Assembly: GCA_030248215.1 (NCBI GenBank)
Contig: JASANG010003890.1
Location: 62,001-126,000, forward strand
Origin: Enoplolaimus lenunculus
Taxonomy: Eukaryota > Nematoda > Enoplea > Enoplida > Thoracostomopsidae
Direction of reading: 5' to 3'
Length of the DNA stretch: 64,000 nt
Position numbers and translations under genes: made by a program. The notes under the pieces are model-generated. The model ran no database searches, was not told the DNA's origin, and saw only the letters and a list, made by a program, of their open reading frames with translations. Position 1 is the stretch's first letter. Each line of letters begins with the position of its first letter. Shown here one piece after another: positions 42,401 to 51,559 of the stretch.

Positions 42401-44638
42401 TCGCAAACGTTAATCACCTACCAGTACTGATATTCGCCGAATGCAACATTATCAAACACAAAAACGTTCACAATATTTTCCAAAAAATAATACAATAAGT
42501 CTATTAATATACCTCAGGTATTCCAGATCCACAAGCGTACGGCGCAAACACACGAACGAGCAAAACTGTCATTCCTGCGAAAAACAACGCCCAAAACACA
42601 TAGAACAAACATCCAATAAAGCCATACAACGCATCATGTTGTCGATGACTGAACAGTTCAGACCAAGAATGCCACTAAAAGAAATAGGAAAAAATTACTT
42701 ATTTGCTGATAGTCTGATAGTGGTACAAGCCAAACCGCAAACGTATATTTTCCTTCTTCTGCGGCAAAACTCATTAAGGCGTAGCTGAGCCGACCTCCAG
42801 CAAACAATAACACAAGCATACATACCACCGCATATAGCAACTTTACAATACTATATTAAAAATAGTAAAATTCGTTCGACTTACAATTCTATCTAAAAAT
42901 ATGTCGTACAAATTAGTGTCACGTTTGATGTTGCATACTAATGTTGAACTGATACTGAAATATACTGACCCCAATACTGACCCACCATACAACAGTATTT
43001 GGAAATAAATATATATTGCGCGTGACTGAAGATTACTTTCGTGCTCAGTAATATGGAATTTTGGAGAGTGAGTAACCTAACATGCCAAAACTTTCCTCGC
43101 GAGCGAAAAGCCAAACACAACTTAGCATTAAATCCTCATTCTAAGTTTTGATTTCAAAAATCTAAAAGAAGCCGACTCTCATGCATTTAGCTGCGCAGTT
43201 ATTTCCACAAGTTTAACTATCATTGAATACTTATTTACCTCAGTACACGTATCGGCAGCAGACATTTTGTTATCCGATGACCAACAACAATGTTCCTTGT
43301 CAAACCAGAATCCATCTGGACAAACACCTTCTTTGAGATCAGACATCCATTTGGCACCAATATCAATCACACCAGCGGCGCAACCTACACATTTGGCCAA
43401 CATTACGTATGTGTTTTACAGCTAAGTACCAATATAAAGTCTCACATATGAAGCAGAAATATTAGTTTATTTGGTTAAGCCTAAATTAGGACTTTTCAGG
43501 TTCGCACTGATTAGAATTACAAGCATTCTAATTTCAGTACTGAAGCTTTTTGATGCGAGCAATCAGAATAAATTGTATACAAACCTCTAAATTACATATT
43601 TTCTTTAATTGTCTACTGTATAGGTGTTACCTGCACAAATGCCAACAAGAAACACGCATATCCAACCGGCTCCTGCATCCCAAGAATACTGCAAAAATCC
43701 TAAAACGGAAGCGCGCTTTTTCTTCAGGTACCTAAACAGAAAAAACAGAATTATTAAAACGAACCAAACATTGGATTGAAATGCGAACAAGCACAAATAT
43801 TCCAAACGTTGTATTGTATACCGCAAAAAAGCCTATAAACAATATTTCTAACAGAAACAAACATTACTGACAGAAATAATATTGAGAGTATTCTTTGACC
43901 AGAAATGTATATAATTCCAAGCCTAGCGATATTCTACCTGTGCCTAATTCTGTCACGCGCCAAGTCACGTTGCCAATCAATTGTGTGAAAATCGTCGTAG
44001 CGACCAATCCAAGGAGGAAGGAACTCGTCGAGCTCAGCCAGATTAGAGGTACCTAAGTAATAAGCTTGCGCTAAGTTAAACGTAAAAATGTCGGTTCCCA
44101 CACCGACGCAGCCGACAAAATTGCGGAAGTATGGCACGATTTGCTGTTAATTATTTTTCGATTTTCTAACGTGATTAAACACAATTATTATTTTTTATTT
44201 CAGAAATTGTTATAACGGGGGCCGCATACTGATACCATTTTAAAATTTTAACAAAATTTCATTGTGATGCCCCTGATTATCCTGCCCACGCTACTGTATA
44301 TCACTAGCATATTGTGTAAGACTTCATTTCTTAGTTTTCATTTCGAACCACCGTTCTGTAAATTGGTGAAACGACACCCTGCTATGCAGTAGGTAAAGCT
44401 AACGACAGCTTCTATTAGGTCTTTAACATTAAAACCAAAGACCCGCTCGATAACCTTGTGACTTGTCCGGAATGCGTGTTTCATCTGGCTGTGAAGTATG
44501 CGCAATATCGGCAATAAAACGATCTTCATTTTCTGATGGAGATCGATGTACTGTACGTTCATCGGCAGACATTTTAAGATCTTTTTGTATGCCCTCACAC
44601 AATAATAAATCTATTTCATCCGATGGTTTCTTCAACAT
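36407..44638 (-). CDS. CLCN3/4/5-like: ClC-3/4/5-type 2Cl-/H+ exchanger (complete, 16 exons)
   Basis: Sixteen exons from ATG 44638 to TAA 36407 join in phase to 813 codons, close to human CLC-3 (818). The family works as endosomal/lysosomal chloride-proton antiporters. Seen here: the conserved YDDFHTIDW, the Cl-binding GSGIP (231-235), GKEGP with gating Glu275, SLEE with proton Glu332 (57 residues later, as in CLC-5), [32 protein letters not shown], then two CBS domains (about 645-720 and 753-810) ending DPTNVGFN. Both glutamates present means exchanger rather than channel. An acidic dileucine (DEIDLL) near the N-terminus could direct endosomal sorting. The PY motif of vertebrate CLC-5 is absent. 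One pre-duplication orthologue of CLCN3/4/5 is the likeliest identity. The 5' end is uncertain: a spliced exon may precede it at 44868-44953. Confidence 0.95.
36531..36760. mobile_element. TGGCTGGGTTT foldback element with 77-bp tandem duplication
   Basis: The left 77 bp (CATTGGCTGGGTTTC..., then ACTTAAGTACGACTTA...) is repeated directly at 36608. The remaining TTAAGTAA arm follows. It lies in the last ClC intron. Same family as 506-858. Confidence 0.65.
37039..37133 (-). CDS. CLCN3/4/5-like: ClC gene exon 15 (CBS2)
   Basis: It reads [20 protein letters not shown] then [12 protein letters not shown]. Acceptor ATTGTAG, donor GTATGA. It joins exon 14 in phase 0 as LVDL-APITVTD, matching LDLSPFTVTD of vertebrate members. 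Confidence 0.95.
37572..37699 (-). CDS. CLCN3/4/5-like: ClC gene exon 14 (CBS linker)
   Basis: It reads [20 protein letters not shown] then [20 protein letters not shown] and DL. The PPLPPY motif of vertebrate CLC-5 is not present here. Acceptor TTTTTTCAG, donor GTAAGC. Confidence 0.95.
37952..38118 (-). CDS. CLCN3/4/5-like: ClC gene exon 13 (CBS1)
   Basis: It reads [40 protein letters not shown] and [13 protein letters not shown]. Acceptor ACTTTGTAG, donor GTAAGTA. Confidence 0.95.
38862..39072 (-). CDS. CLCN3/4/5-like: ClC gene exon 12
   Basis: It reads [20 protein letters not shown], then [15 protein letters not shown] with the conserved Tyr region, and EVMHP. Acceptor CATTTCAG, donor GTAAGTT. 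The intron before exon 13 carries a partial palindromic element (38635-38725). Confidence 0.95.
39392..39599 (-). CDS. CLCN3/4/5-like: ClC gene exon 11
   Basis: It reads [40 protein letters not shown] and KMT. Acceptor TATGTTGCAG, donor GTACGT. Confidence 0.95.
39784..39931 (-). CDS. CLCN3/4/5-like: ClC gene exon 10
   Basis: It reads [20 protein letters not shown] then [14 protein letters not shown]. Acceptor ATGTTTCAG, donor GTTAGC. The first part is a divergent luminal loop with a possible glycosylation site (NRT). Confidence 0.93.
40225..40293 (-). CDS. CLCN3/4/5-like: ClC gene exon 9
   Basis: A 69-bp exon reading [20 protein letters not shown] then DL. It matches the STSELI-ELF-DCG segment. 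Acceptor AATTTTTAG, donor GTAAAT. Confidence 0.92.
40780..40925 (-). CDS. CLCN3/4/5-like: ClC gene exon 8
   Basis: It reads [40 protein letters not shown] and PNDYT. Acceptor CGTTTTAG, donor GTATTA. Confidence 0.94.
41186..41449 (-). CDS. CLCN3/4/5-like: ClC gene exon 7 (proton glutamate)
   Basis: It reads [20 protein letters not shown] then [20 protein letters not shown] and INPFGS. Glu332 in SLEE is the proton-pathway glutamate. Acceptor GTTTTCAG, donor GTAAGA. Confidence 0.96.
41859..42065 (-). CDS. CLCN3/4/5-like: ClC gene exon 6 (gating glutamate)
   Basis: It reads [20 protein letters not shown] then [20 protein letters not shown] and KNEAKKRE. Glu275 in GKEGP is the gating glutamate. 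Acceptor AATTGCAG, donor GTATGA. Confidence 0.96.
42101..42259. mobile_element. degraded class C MITE in a ClC intron
   Basis: GGCCAACGTTACTTTTAAAG at the left, and ACAGTAACATGGA at the right. Only a trace of the CCTAAG array remains. It lies between exons 5 and 6. Confidence 0.6.
42513..42674 (-). CDS. CLCN3/4/5-like: ClC gene exon 5 (Cl-binding GSGIP)
   Basis: It reads [40 protein letters not shown] and [11 protein letters not shown]. Acceptor TTCTTTTAG, donor GTATAT. The long plus-strand frame opposite it is a shadow. Confidence 0.95.
43239..43384 (-). CDS. CLCN3/4/5-like: ClC gene exon 4
   Basis: It reads [20 protein letters not shown] then [20 protein letters not shown]. Acceptor AATGTGTAG, donor GTAAAT. 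Confidence 0.94.
43631..43731 (-). CDS. CLCN3/4/5-like: ClC gene exon 3 (first membrane helix)
   Basis: It reads [20 protein letters not shown] then [13 protein letters not shown]. Acceptor TCTGTTTAG, donor GTAACA. Confidence 0.93.
43938..44052 (-). CDS. CLCN3/4/5-like: ClC gene exon 2 (conserved N-terminus)
   Basis: It reads [20 protein letters not shown] then [17 protein letters not shown]. Acceptor TATTACTTAG, donor GTAGAA. Confidence 0.94.
44455..44638 (-). CDS. CLCN3/4/5-like: ClC gene exon 1 as placed (N-terminal tail)
   Basis: It reads [20 protein letters not shown] then [20 protein letters not shown]. It contains the acidic dileucine DEIDLL. A splice acceptor could also occur right before KPSD, joining to an upstream exon, so the start codon is provisional. 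Donor GTTATC; the split codon gives Gly with exon 2. Confidence 0.75.
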
Positions 44639-44867
44639 TAGCAAATAAGTGCATTGCAATAACAAAACAATAATAGGTTAGTAGTACGTAATTCGCCTAT
44701 GAAGCGCAAGTAATCAGACAATGTTAAAACAACGCCAACACCAAACTAAAACTTATACTTGTATAAATGAAATGAAACAAACACCTTGAAAATAGCGTAA
44801 ATACAACAATGAAGGATTCAAGGGGGATAAAACCAAATATTTTGCAACAGTATTAAAGTGGGTTTAC

Positions 44868-44953
44868 CTTCTCGCTTGTCAGCTTTTTCACTAGATATGC
44901 GCCCCCCACCAGAAATTTCAGGATCCGGTACTGGAACATGAAGTCGAAGGTTT
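44868..44953 (-). CDS. possible upstream ClC exon
   Basis: It is bounded by a strong acceptor (TTTTCTGTTTTGTTGTTAG) and a GTAAAC donor, in the right place for a 5' exon. Two frames are open; the one that joins KPSDEIDLL in phase reads MFQYRILKFLVGGAYLVKKL. It could instead be an alternative or untranslated exon. Confidence 0.35.
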
Positions 44954-45099
44954 CTAACAACAAAACAGAAAATGATCAAAAATTATGTACCAGTATGCCA
45001 CTGCCTAAGCTTGAGTAGCAAAAGCTTCAAATCAAAAAAATTAACCACGACATACGCTGGACTATAAAATTATACTTTGAAATAACTTTCCACCGGGTC

Positions 45100-45408
45100 A
45101 TGAACAGCTTGACATGCTATCTTGGTATGAAAATGCAATTCCACCGGGATGACTCACTTCGTCTATTGCTTTCTAAGGTTTTACCACATCACAGTGCATT
45201 AACTTTTAAAAATTGTGGAAACATTTTTAATGAACGGGCCATAACATTACATCACCGTACTCATACCGCGAAATTTTTGAAACAGCGTTGTAAAAATTTA
45301 ATTTCGCAATTAATATCCAGAAGTAATCTAATTCAACTACCTGTTCAACGTTTGCAAAACATAACAAAGCAACTAGCTACGTATATATTTCAAAATTTTG
45401 CAAATTAA
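45100..45408 (+). CDS. open frame of 102 codons, unsupported
   Basis: It starts MNSLTCYLGMKMQFHRDDSL and ends in a basic, helix-like segment. No recognised family, no obvious splice sites. It lies divergently upstream of the ClC gene. Coding status uncertain. Confidence 0.2.
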   Translation: MNSLTCYLGMKMQFHRDDSLRLLLSKVLPHHSALTFKNCGNIFNERAITLHHRTHTAKFLKQRCKNLISQLISRSNLIQLPVQRLQNITKQLATYIFQNFAN

Positions 45409-45739
45409 ACAGTGTTTACAACAAATATAGAGTAAACACAGTTTTTCAACAACACTATTAAAATATGGTAAGTTTAGACTTTAAAGTATTCGTTAGGCTT
45501 AGTTCAATATTTAGACTTAGGCACACATCTATTTTTTAGCCTTGTGTTTGATCTATATTTATTTTCGCCCCAAAATTTTCATTTTGAAATTTTGGTTCTG
45601 TCAGCTTTAGCTTAAAAATAGTTTGCGAAAACGTTTAGAAATTGATGTATCTTTAGATGTGGCTACATAAGTTGAAGAATGGTGTTGTTTCAGTTGCAGG
45701 CAGGTTGTTCTTTTGCACATACAAACTGTTCTGTCACCT

Positions 45740-46137
45740 ATGCGGGGTTCAAGTTATATCGGGGCAGCTTTGGACACGTTTTGTTCCTAGTAGACTATTT
45801 GGTAGCAATTTGTAATATAGACCCCATATAGTATTCAAAATTTGTATTTGTCTGCTATTATGTGTGGGTCACCTTTTGTTCTTCAAGTACATCTGTGCCT
45901 TTTGCTTCCAACTTTTCATTCATTTAGCACCCAAAAATTACACTGTCCCGATCGTATGATAATCGTTGAAATTTTGGAATATCATATGATATTCGAATAA
46001 ATGTCTCCCAGTGTCATGTGACATACCGACTCTTGAACGCATTGAGCATTTGAGAGCGGAGGTTCGTTGGCAAATGTTGTTGAAACGTTGACGTCGAATC
46101 AACATAGAACAAACCGTGACCCGCCTGCCCAGGTTGT
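45740..46137. mobile_element. Harbinger-like element, TGCGGGGTTCACGTTATAAC ends (family E), copy 1
   Basis: The left end TGCGGGGTTCAAGTTATATC and the right end CAGGTTGTAACGTGAATCCTGCA are inverted. The interior includes AATATCATATGATATT and the CGTTGACGTCGAATCAACAT box shared with copy 2. Confidence 0.75.
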
Positions 46138-46171
46138 AACGTGAATCCTGCAATAGGCATACGCGTACTTA

Positions 46172-46843
46172 TGCGGGGTTCACGTTATAACCGGGGCAGT
46201 TTGGGACACGTTTTGTCCCTATTAGACTATTGGGTCACATTTTGTCTGCTTGTAGACCCCATATCGTATTCAAAAATTCGTATTTGTCTGCTAATATCAT
46301 GTGTAGGTCACCTTTTGTCCTTCAATATCATATGGTATTTGAGGTATTGTTTGCGAATATCATATGATATATTTTCAAATGTCTGCATAGTTGAGATAAC
46401 ATATCCAAATTGTCCTGTTCAATATCATATGATACTAGAATTTGAAATTTGAATTATGAAGCTCTGGTTTTAAGTGATTTTGTGCCGGAAACGATTTGCA
46501 GGCATGTATTTGGTATTTTAAAACACGTTTGTGCCTCTGCCTTCCAACTTTTCATTCATTTATTAGTACCCAAATGTTACACTGTCCCGCTGAATATCAT
46601 ATGATATTCGTTGAAATTTTGGAATATCATATGATATTCGCATAAATGTCTGACAGTGTCACGTGACATACCATCCCTTGTACACATTGATCATTTGAGA
46701 GCGGTGGTTTGTAAAGCTAATGTCATATGACATTCGAGTTTTGTCTGTTGACCAGATATAAGTGACCAAACTTTAACGTTGACGTCGAGTCAACATGGGA
46801 CAAACCGTGTCCCGCCTGCCCCGGTTATAACGTGAACCCCGCA
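46172..46843. mobile_element. Harbinger-like element (family E), copy 2, TTA flanked
   Basis: It starts TGCGGGGTTCACGTTATAAC and ends GTTATAACGTGAACCCCGCA, with TTA on both sides. Inside are about six copies of the palindrome ATATCATATGATAT or close variants. There is no transposase frame. Confidence 0.82.
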
Positions 46844-47512
46844 TTAGTCGTCGAAATGGAAATACTGGTATTGTGTGTAACTCGGACCCACACCTGACAA
46901 AATGCTTTAATGCAATTAATTGGAAATGTTACGCTATTCTAATTTTGTAGCTGACGGAGGTTCCGGCAATTCCGCGTTCGGTGCGTTTGGCATTGTCTAT
47001 TGGTCCAAGTTTGAAAAAAACGTCGGAATTTTCTAAAAATAAGCATAAACCAAAATTTTAGGTAACGTTTGCGATACATTTGCTTAAATTAAATTGAACA
47101 TTATCTTTATTACTTTATCTTGTTTACAAAAATTTCTTTCTCATGCTCAAATTTAAACATTTATAATATTATCGTTCATGAACCTTAAAGTAGGCATGGA
47201 ATGGCAGGGTATCCGCATGTACAATGATATTCTGTACCCATCACTGTAGATGAACGAAAATTTTCATTAGTGCACCAAATATTTTTTAACTCACCATTTT
47301 CATTTTTCTGCAGCAACCCTAGTCTACTACTTTGCATATTGACGACGTATATTTCTCGTAATAGACACATTATACAACAAGCAAAACGTACTTGTGTAGT
47401 GTTTTTGAATTTTAAGGATTAAAGTGTACTAAGCTGTACATACTGGGAAGCAAAGGATTAAACGAAATTTTCAGCTTAAATATATTAAACCTCGAAAATA
47501 TGCTAAATATAC

Positions 47513-47799
47513 ACTGTAGTGACCCGAATAAAACGGAGGGAACTGACATTTATTTTGCCTCTCCAGAGGGTACCCCTCTCTTATTCGGTTACGGAGGACT
47601 GTTATTAATTTTTAACCTGCCCTGCGCCGCCCTTCGTTACATATATCCAGCATTGCAAGTATGCGTTGAATTAAACGTTTTTGTCTTGCATTAAAAGTTT
47701 GAGCGACAATGCAGGGTGATACGGACCCCTATTGATTGGGACTTATAACAGGGACCCTCCCCCTCTTATTTAACCCCCTCTTATTCGGGTTACTACAGT
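47513..47799. mobile_element. family I element, complete copy
   Basis: It starts ACTGTAGTGACCCGAATAA and ends TTATTCGGGTTACTACAGT. TA lies next to the CTACAG end here and in two other copies. From 46844 to 47512 nothing else is recognised; the short minus-strand frame at 47185-47370 is unsupported. Confidence 0.8.
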
Positions 47800-48094
47800 A
47801 GCTAAAATTTATAGCCGAGCGGTGTATTGGACATTTACTGATCAAGCAACATTCAAGGTGTCACGAGCACAATTTGTGGTCGCAGCAAAAGCATGATATT
47901 CCCTAAAATGGTTGATGTTGGCTGCAAATCTTTGGAAATCCTTGTGTTAAGAAATTTTGTTTGTTATGTAAGCGATTAAACCTTTTCTCATATGAATATT
48001 TAGCTGTAGCATATAAGAACACTTGTTTCCGTCCAAGATGCGAATGGCAACCTCACGGGTTGCAAGTATTTACCATAATCACTTAAATTTCATG

Positions 48095-48570
48095 TATTGC
48101 AGCTATCCATTAAATTAAACGTTTATTTGTCTTGTATTAAAAGCTTAGGCGACGATGTAATGTTATACTTAGGAATGTGCTTTCAAAACTTTAGTATGCT
48201 TTAAAGTATTGAACTCAACTCTATTTGGTCCTGGAGTCATTTATGCACAAGAACTAGGGATAATTGACATTTTATGAACTCTAATTATGGTTTAGGGACT
48301 CTATCCGCGTATGAATTTTTATTAGCGGTACAGACTCTGGCCCATGTAAAGATCAGGGGCAGAACGTTTTTTTGTAAGTCTAGAATAGAATACGCTTAAG
48401 GTTTATACTAATTTATTAATTGACTTAGGCTTAGGAATATGATCATTCTCACGACTACTCTCCACGCATAGGCGTAGGCTTACGCTTAGGACTATGCTTA
48501 TAATGTTCCGCCCCTGTTCTTTACGTGGCCAAGACTGCTATTGATTGGGAGTCATTCCGGAAACAGTGAG
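48095..48570. mobile_element. family I element interrupted by a class A MITE
   Basis: It matches 31205-31460 block for block (ACTCAACTCTATTTGGTCCTGG, TTTAGGGACTCTATCCGC). A class A MITE sits at 48339-48530, after which the family I sequence resumes as TATTGATTGGGAGTC. Confidence 0.75.
48339..48530. mobile_element. CCTAAG-array MITE, class A, nested in family I
   Basis: It starts GGCCCATGTAAAGATCAGGG and ends CCCTGTTCTTTACGTGGCC. The flanks cagactct and aagactgc both align with the single octamer caaactcc of the empty site at 31444-31451. Confidence 0.88.
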
Positions 48571-48792
48571 ATGAGCTTCTAGGTACGTTTTAGCTGGATC
48601 AATCGGGGCAGTTTACCCTTAAAGCTTTAGAGGACTAGGCGTATGCATTGACCTAATTGGTTTAGGCTGGCTTGGACACAGTCAACAGCAAGAATGTCCG
48701 ACCAGAACCAGAGGAATATTAATTTAACCAGAGTTGGAACTACTTTAATGTAAGTCATTAGGAGTTTATGACCGTCAAATCTTCTTACATTA

Positions 48793-49002
48793 CACTGCAA
48801 AAAATGGTGAGTCAAATTGACTCCTTTCCAAATAGGCTCTACGGGACTACACAGACTGAGTCAAATTCGACTACGCCAGAGTTAAACGTGCGACTTTGGT
48901 GAGTCGAATTTGACTTTGGCAGAGTCCAGTTAGACTCAGTTTGCGTAGTCCCGTAGAGCCTATTTCAGAGATAGTCAATTTGACTCACCATTTTTTGCAG
49001 TG
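48793..49002. mobile_element. family D MITE, copy 5
   Basis: Both ends intact (CACTGCAAAAAATGGTGAGTC and inverse), TA on both sides. From 49003 to 49560 nothing else is recognised. Confidence 0.92.
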
Positions 49003-49564
49003 TATGAGCTATAATTCACTGAAACTTCACAAAGACGATGGTTTCAGAAAACATGGCGAAACGAAATAACAGACAGCGCATTAATAAATGATTAACAGTC
49101 CGTAACCGAATAGCAATTGTGGGTATTTTCTTATTTCAGTTGAAATGAATATCAATTGCGTATTAAAACCTTCAATTGTTAAACCGCATCCGAAAGTTTA
49201 TCTCATATACGGGCGTAATACGTAATTAGCAACATTAACGTATAGGAAATTGATTTAGTGCTTAAACCTCAGATTTATACTAAGAATTTTAAAATATTCA
49301 AATATGAATAATTGTTCAAATTTTACACCTGGAGAAAAGTCACGGAATCTTTTATTATCATTTTTTTAATTTTCGTGCATAACCGCAATTTTACTAAAAT
49401 CCTTCGATGAGGTAAGCCGGTATTTTAGCGTTCCGGTCGTTGTGAGAAAGGCCGGACAAAGCAATAGCTTAAACATTTCGTGATAAACGCTCGTGGCACG
49501 TTTTGCCATTTGAAATTTTTGGCTTCACTATTCATAATTTTTTTTCGTGAATAGCACGGATTTG

Positions 49565-49965
49565 TTAGGTTTACACTTTTCAAATTGATGAAAAGTTTTA
49601 TTAACAAATAGGGACAAAACGTGTTCCAGGCTGCCCCAGTTACAACGTGATCCCAGCAGTACACTTTTCAAATTGATGAAAAGTTTGAGTACCAAATAGG
49701 GACAAAACGTGTTCCAGGCTGCCCCAGTTACAACGTGATCCCTGCAGTACACTTTTCAAATTGATGAAAAGTTTGAGTACCAAATAGGGACAAAACGTGT
49801 TCCAGGCTGCCCCAGTTACAACGTGATCCCAGCAGTACACTTTTCAAATTGATGAAAAGTTTTATTAACAAATAGGGACAAAACGTGTTCCAGGCTGCCC
49901 CAGTTACAACGTGATCCCTTCAGTACACTTTCAAACTGATGAAAAGTTATATTACCAAATCGAGC
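49565..49965. repeat. 88-bp tandem array with family E terminus
   Basis: About four and a half units of roughly 88 bp, each with CACTTTTCAAATTGATGAAAAG, AAATAGGGACAAAACGTGTT and CTGCCCCAGTTACAACGTGATCCC. The last box resembles the inverted family E end. Open frames through it are repeat by-products. Confidence 0.88.
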
Positions 49966-50064
49966 CAGGTTGAAAATATTTTATTTTAAGAAGTAATGTA
50001 TTGGTGAATGCAACGATTGAGTATTGTTGCAATCTTCTGTATTGCTTAGCGCTATATATAGTAG

Positions 50065-50424
50065 TGGAAACGGAAACGGATACTGATCAAAATAACGGAA
50101 ACAATATACAGATATTGAAGTAATAAATGTTTCAAAGATGTTTTATTTTTCTGCCAATACAATTGAAACGTACAAATATGCACGTACTATCTACATTTTT
50201 TAAATAAAGGCGGATATATCGAAATTTTAAAGATTTTGGGCGAATTTTGTAATTTTTATTTGATTGCCAACAATTGCATCATATCTGTAATGAAATGTTG
50301 CGCGATATATGCGTGATTTATAACTAATTTTGAGCGTACAAATAACAAAATTTTCGTTATATCAATAATGGAAACGTAAACGAATACCGATTTTTACCGT
50401 AAACGGAAATCCGGTTACACCCTG
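50065..50424. mobile_element. hAT-like element, left end worn
   Basis: The right end ATCCGGTTACACCCTG is clear. The left part begins near GTGGAAACGGAAACGGATAC. The interior matches 22705-23052 and 35389-35693 (CATATCTGTAATGAAA). Confidence 0.75.
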
Positions 50425-50684
50425 CCCAGTTGTGCTTCAAAATATCGCTGGCGTGCTGTGCGAGACTCAAGGGCTTGTTCAGTTGGACTCTTTTCACACT
50501 TATGCGAGCACTCGTTCTTCATTCACTGGCACAGCAGCGTTAGCTTTGCTCTCTAGCGCACGTCTGTCTGCGTCGCTTTCCTCGACGGTTCCTGCACACT
50601 TGACTCATCCATCTGCGTGCGTTCGTACGTCGACAGAACTCAACGCTGTGTGGCAGTCACTCAAAAGTTATTGTGAACTGCGCA

Positions 50685-50905
50685 TTAACTCAGAATGAGT
50701 TGAATCACTCAGTCTGAGTTAGGACTATCAGAACTCAGGATGTTGAGTTGATTCAGTTCATTCTGAGTTAATTAATCAACTCACCCAGAGTCAACTTAAC
50801 TCAGAGTGAGAATTAACTCAACTCAGTATGAGTTAATGCTTATTGTTATTAACTCAGAAATTACTAACTCGCTGGCTGAGTTGATAAATCAACTCATTTG
50901 AATTT
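50685..50905. repeat. ACTCAGAATGAGTT palindromic repeat tract
   Basis: Many copies of TTAACTCAGAATGAGTTGA-like palindromes within 220 bp, on both strands, ending near CAACTCATTTGAATTTACAG. Probably a foldback element; ends not defined. Confidence 0.6.
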
Positions 50906-50944
50906 ACAGTGAACGCTGTGCTACAGAAATTACACAACCGTTTA

Positions 50945-51124
50945 TTATACACTGCCGTCTGCTGTCGTCCGTCCGTCACAGTCTGTCGCCCGTATGGCGC
51001 CGTCCGTCACCGTCCGGCTCCGTGAGTTACCGTCCTTCACTACACGATATCGTACCTGAGTTATTCCGTACGATACCACACGATGACGGACGGCGCCGGA
51101 CGTCAACAAAAATCCAGCGCAACC
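50945..51124. mobile_element. palindromic family H MITE, CCGTCCG/CGGACGG
   Basis: CGTCCGTCCGTCACAG at the left pairs with GATGACGGACGGCGCCGGAC at the right, ending CGTCAACAAAAATCCAGCGCAAC. Same family as 14223-14340. Confidence 0.65.
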
Positions 51125-51428
51125 CTAAACGCTTTTCGCGTTTCATGCAGTTTGTTTCAAAACAGCGTTTTCTCATCAATATAAACGCTTTATTATCAAA
51201 ACACGAAATATGGCTTGCACGCATTTGGTACCATTCGTTATTGAAATGTTGCATTGTTAGCTTGTAACTTGACAGCAAAAGTTAACTCCAATGTATATAC
51301 GTGAAAAGCTAAAGGCTTGCGTAAATTTTCGAAGTTTATTTATTTATATTTCGTTTAAATTTATAGGGTATCCTAAAATTTAACGTTATCATTTTTAAAA
51401 TTTACCAGAATCTACATAAGTTCCTGTA

Positions 51429-51559
51429 ATGTCAGCTTACCACATCGGCTACAGATTGGTGTTTATAGCTGGTATGGTTGTGGTTCTCGGGACTTTCACC
51501 GTCAATGCATACGGACATACCAGCTTAGAGTATTTAATCAGTCGGATAATGAAGCATCA
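51429..51559 (+). CDS. AST-C-like precursor 1, exon 1 (signal peptide)
   Basis: 131 bp: MSAYHIGYRLVFIAGMVVVL, then GTFTVNAYGHTSLEYLISRI and MKH plus two bases. Donor GTGAGT. Same length and phase as the first exons at 55917 and 62675. Confidence 0.85.

Noticed and set aside
42441-42788. Plus-strand frame of 115 codons
   Set aside because: It is antisense to ClC exon 5 and its flanks, with no similarity of its own.
49425-49840. Three overlapping minus-strand frames with YCWDHVVTGAAWNTFCPY
   Set aside because: They are repeat translations of the 88-bp tandem array.
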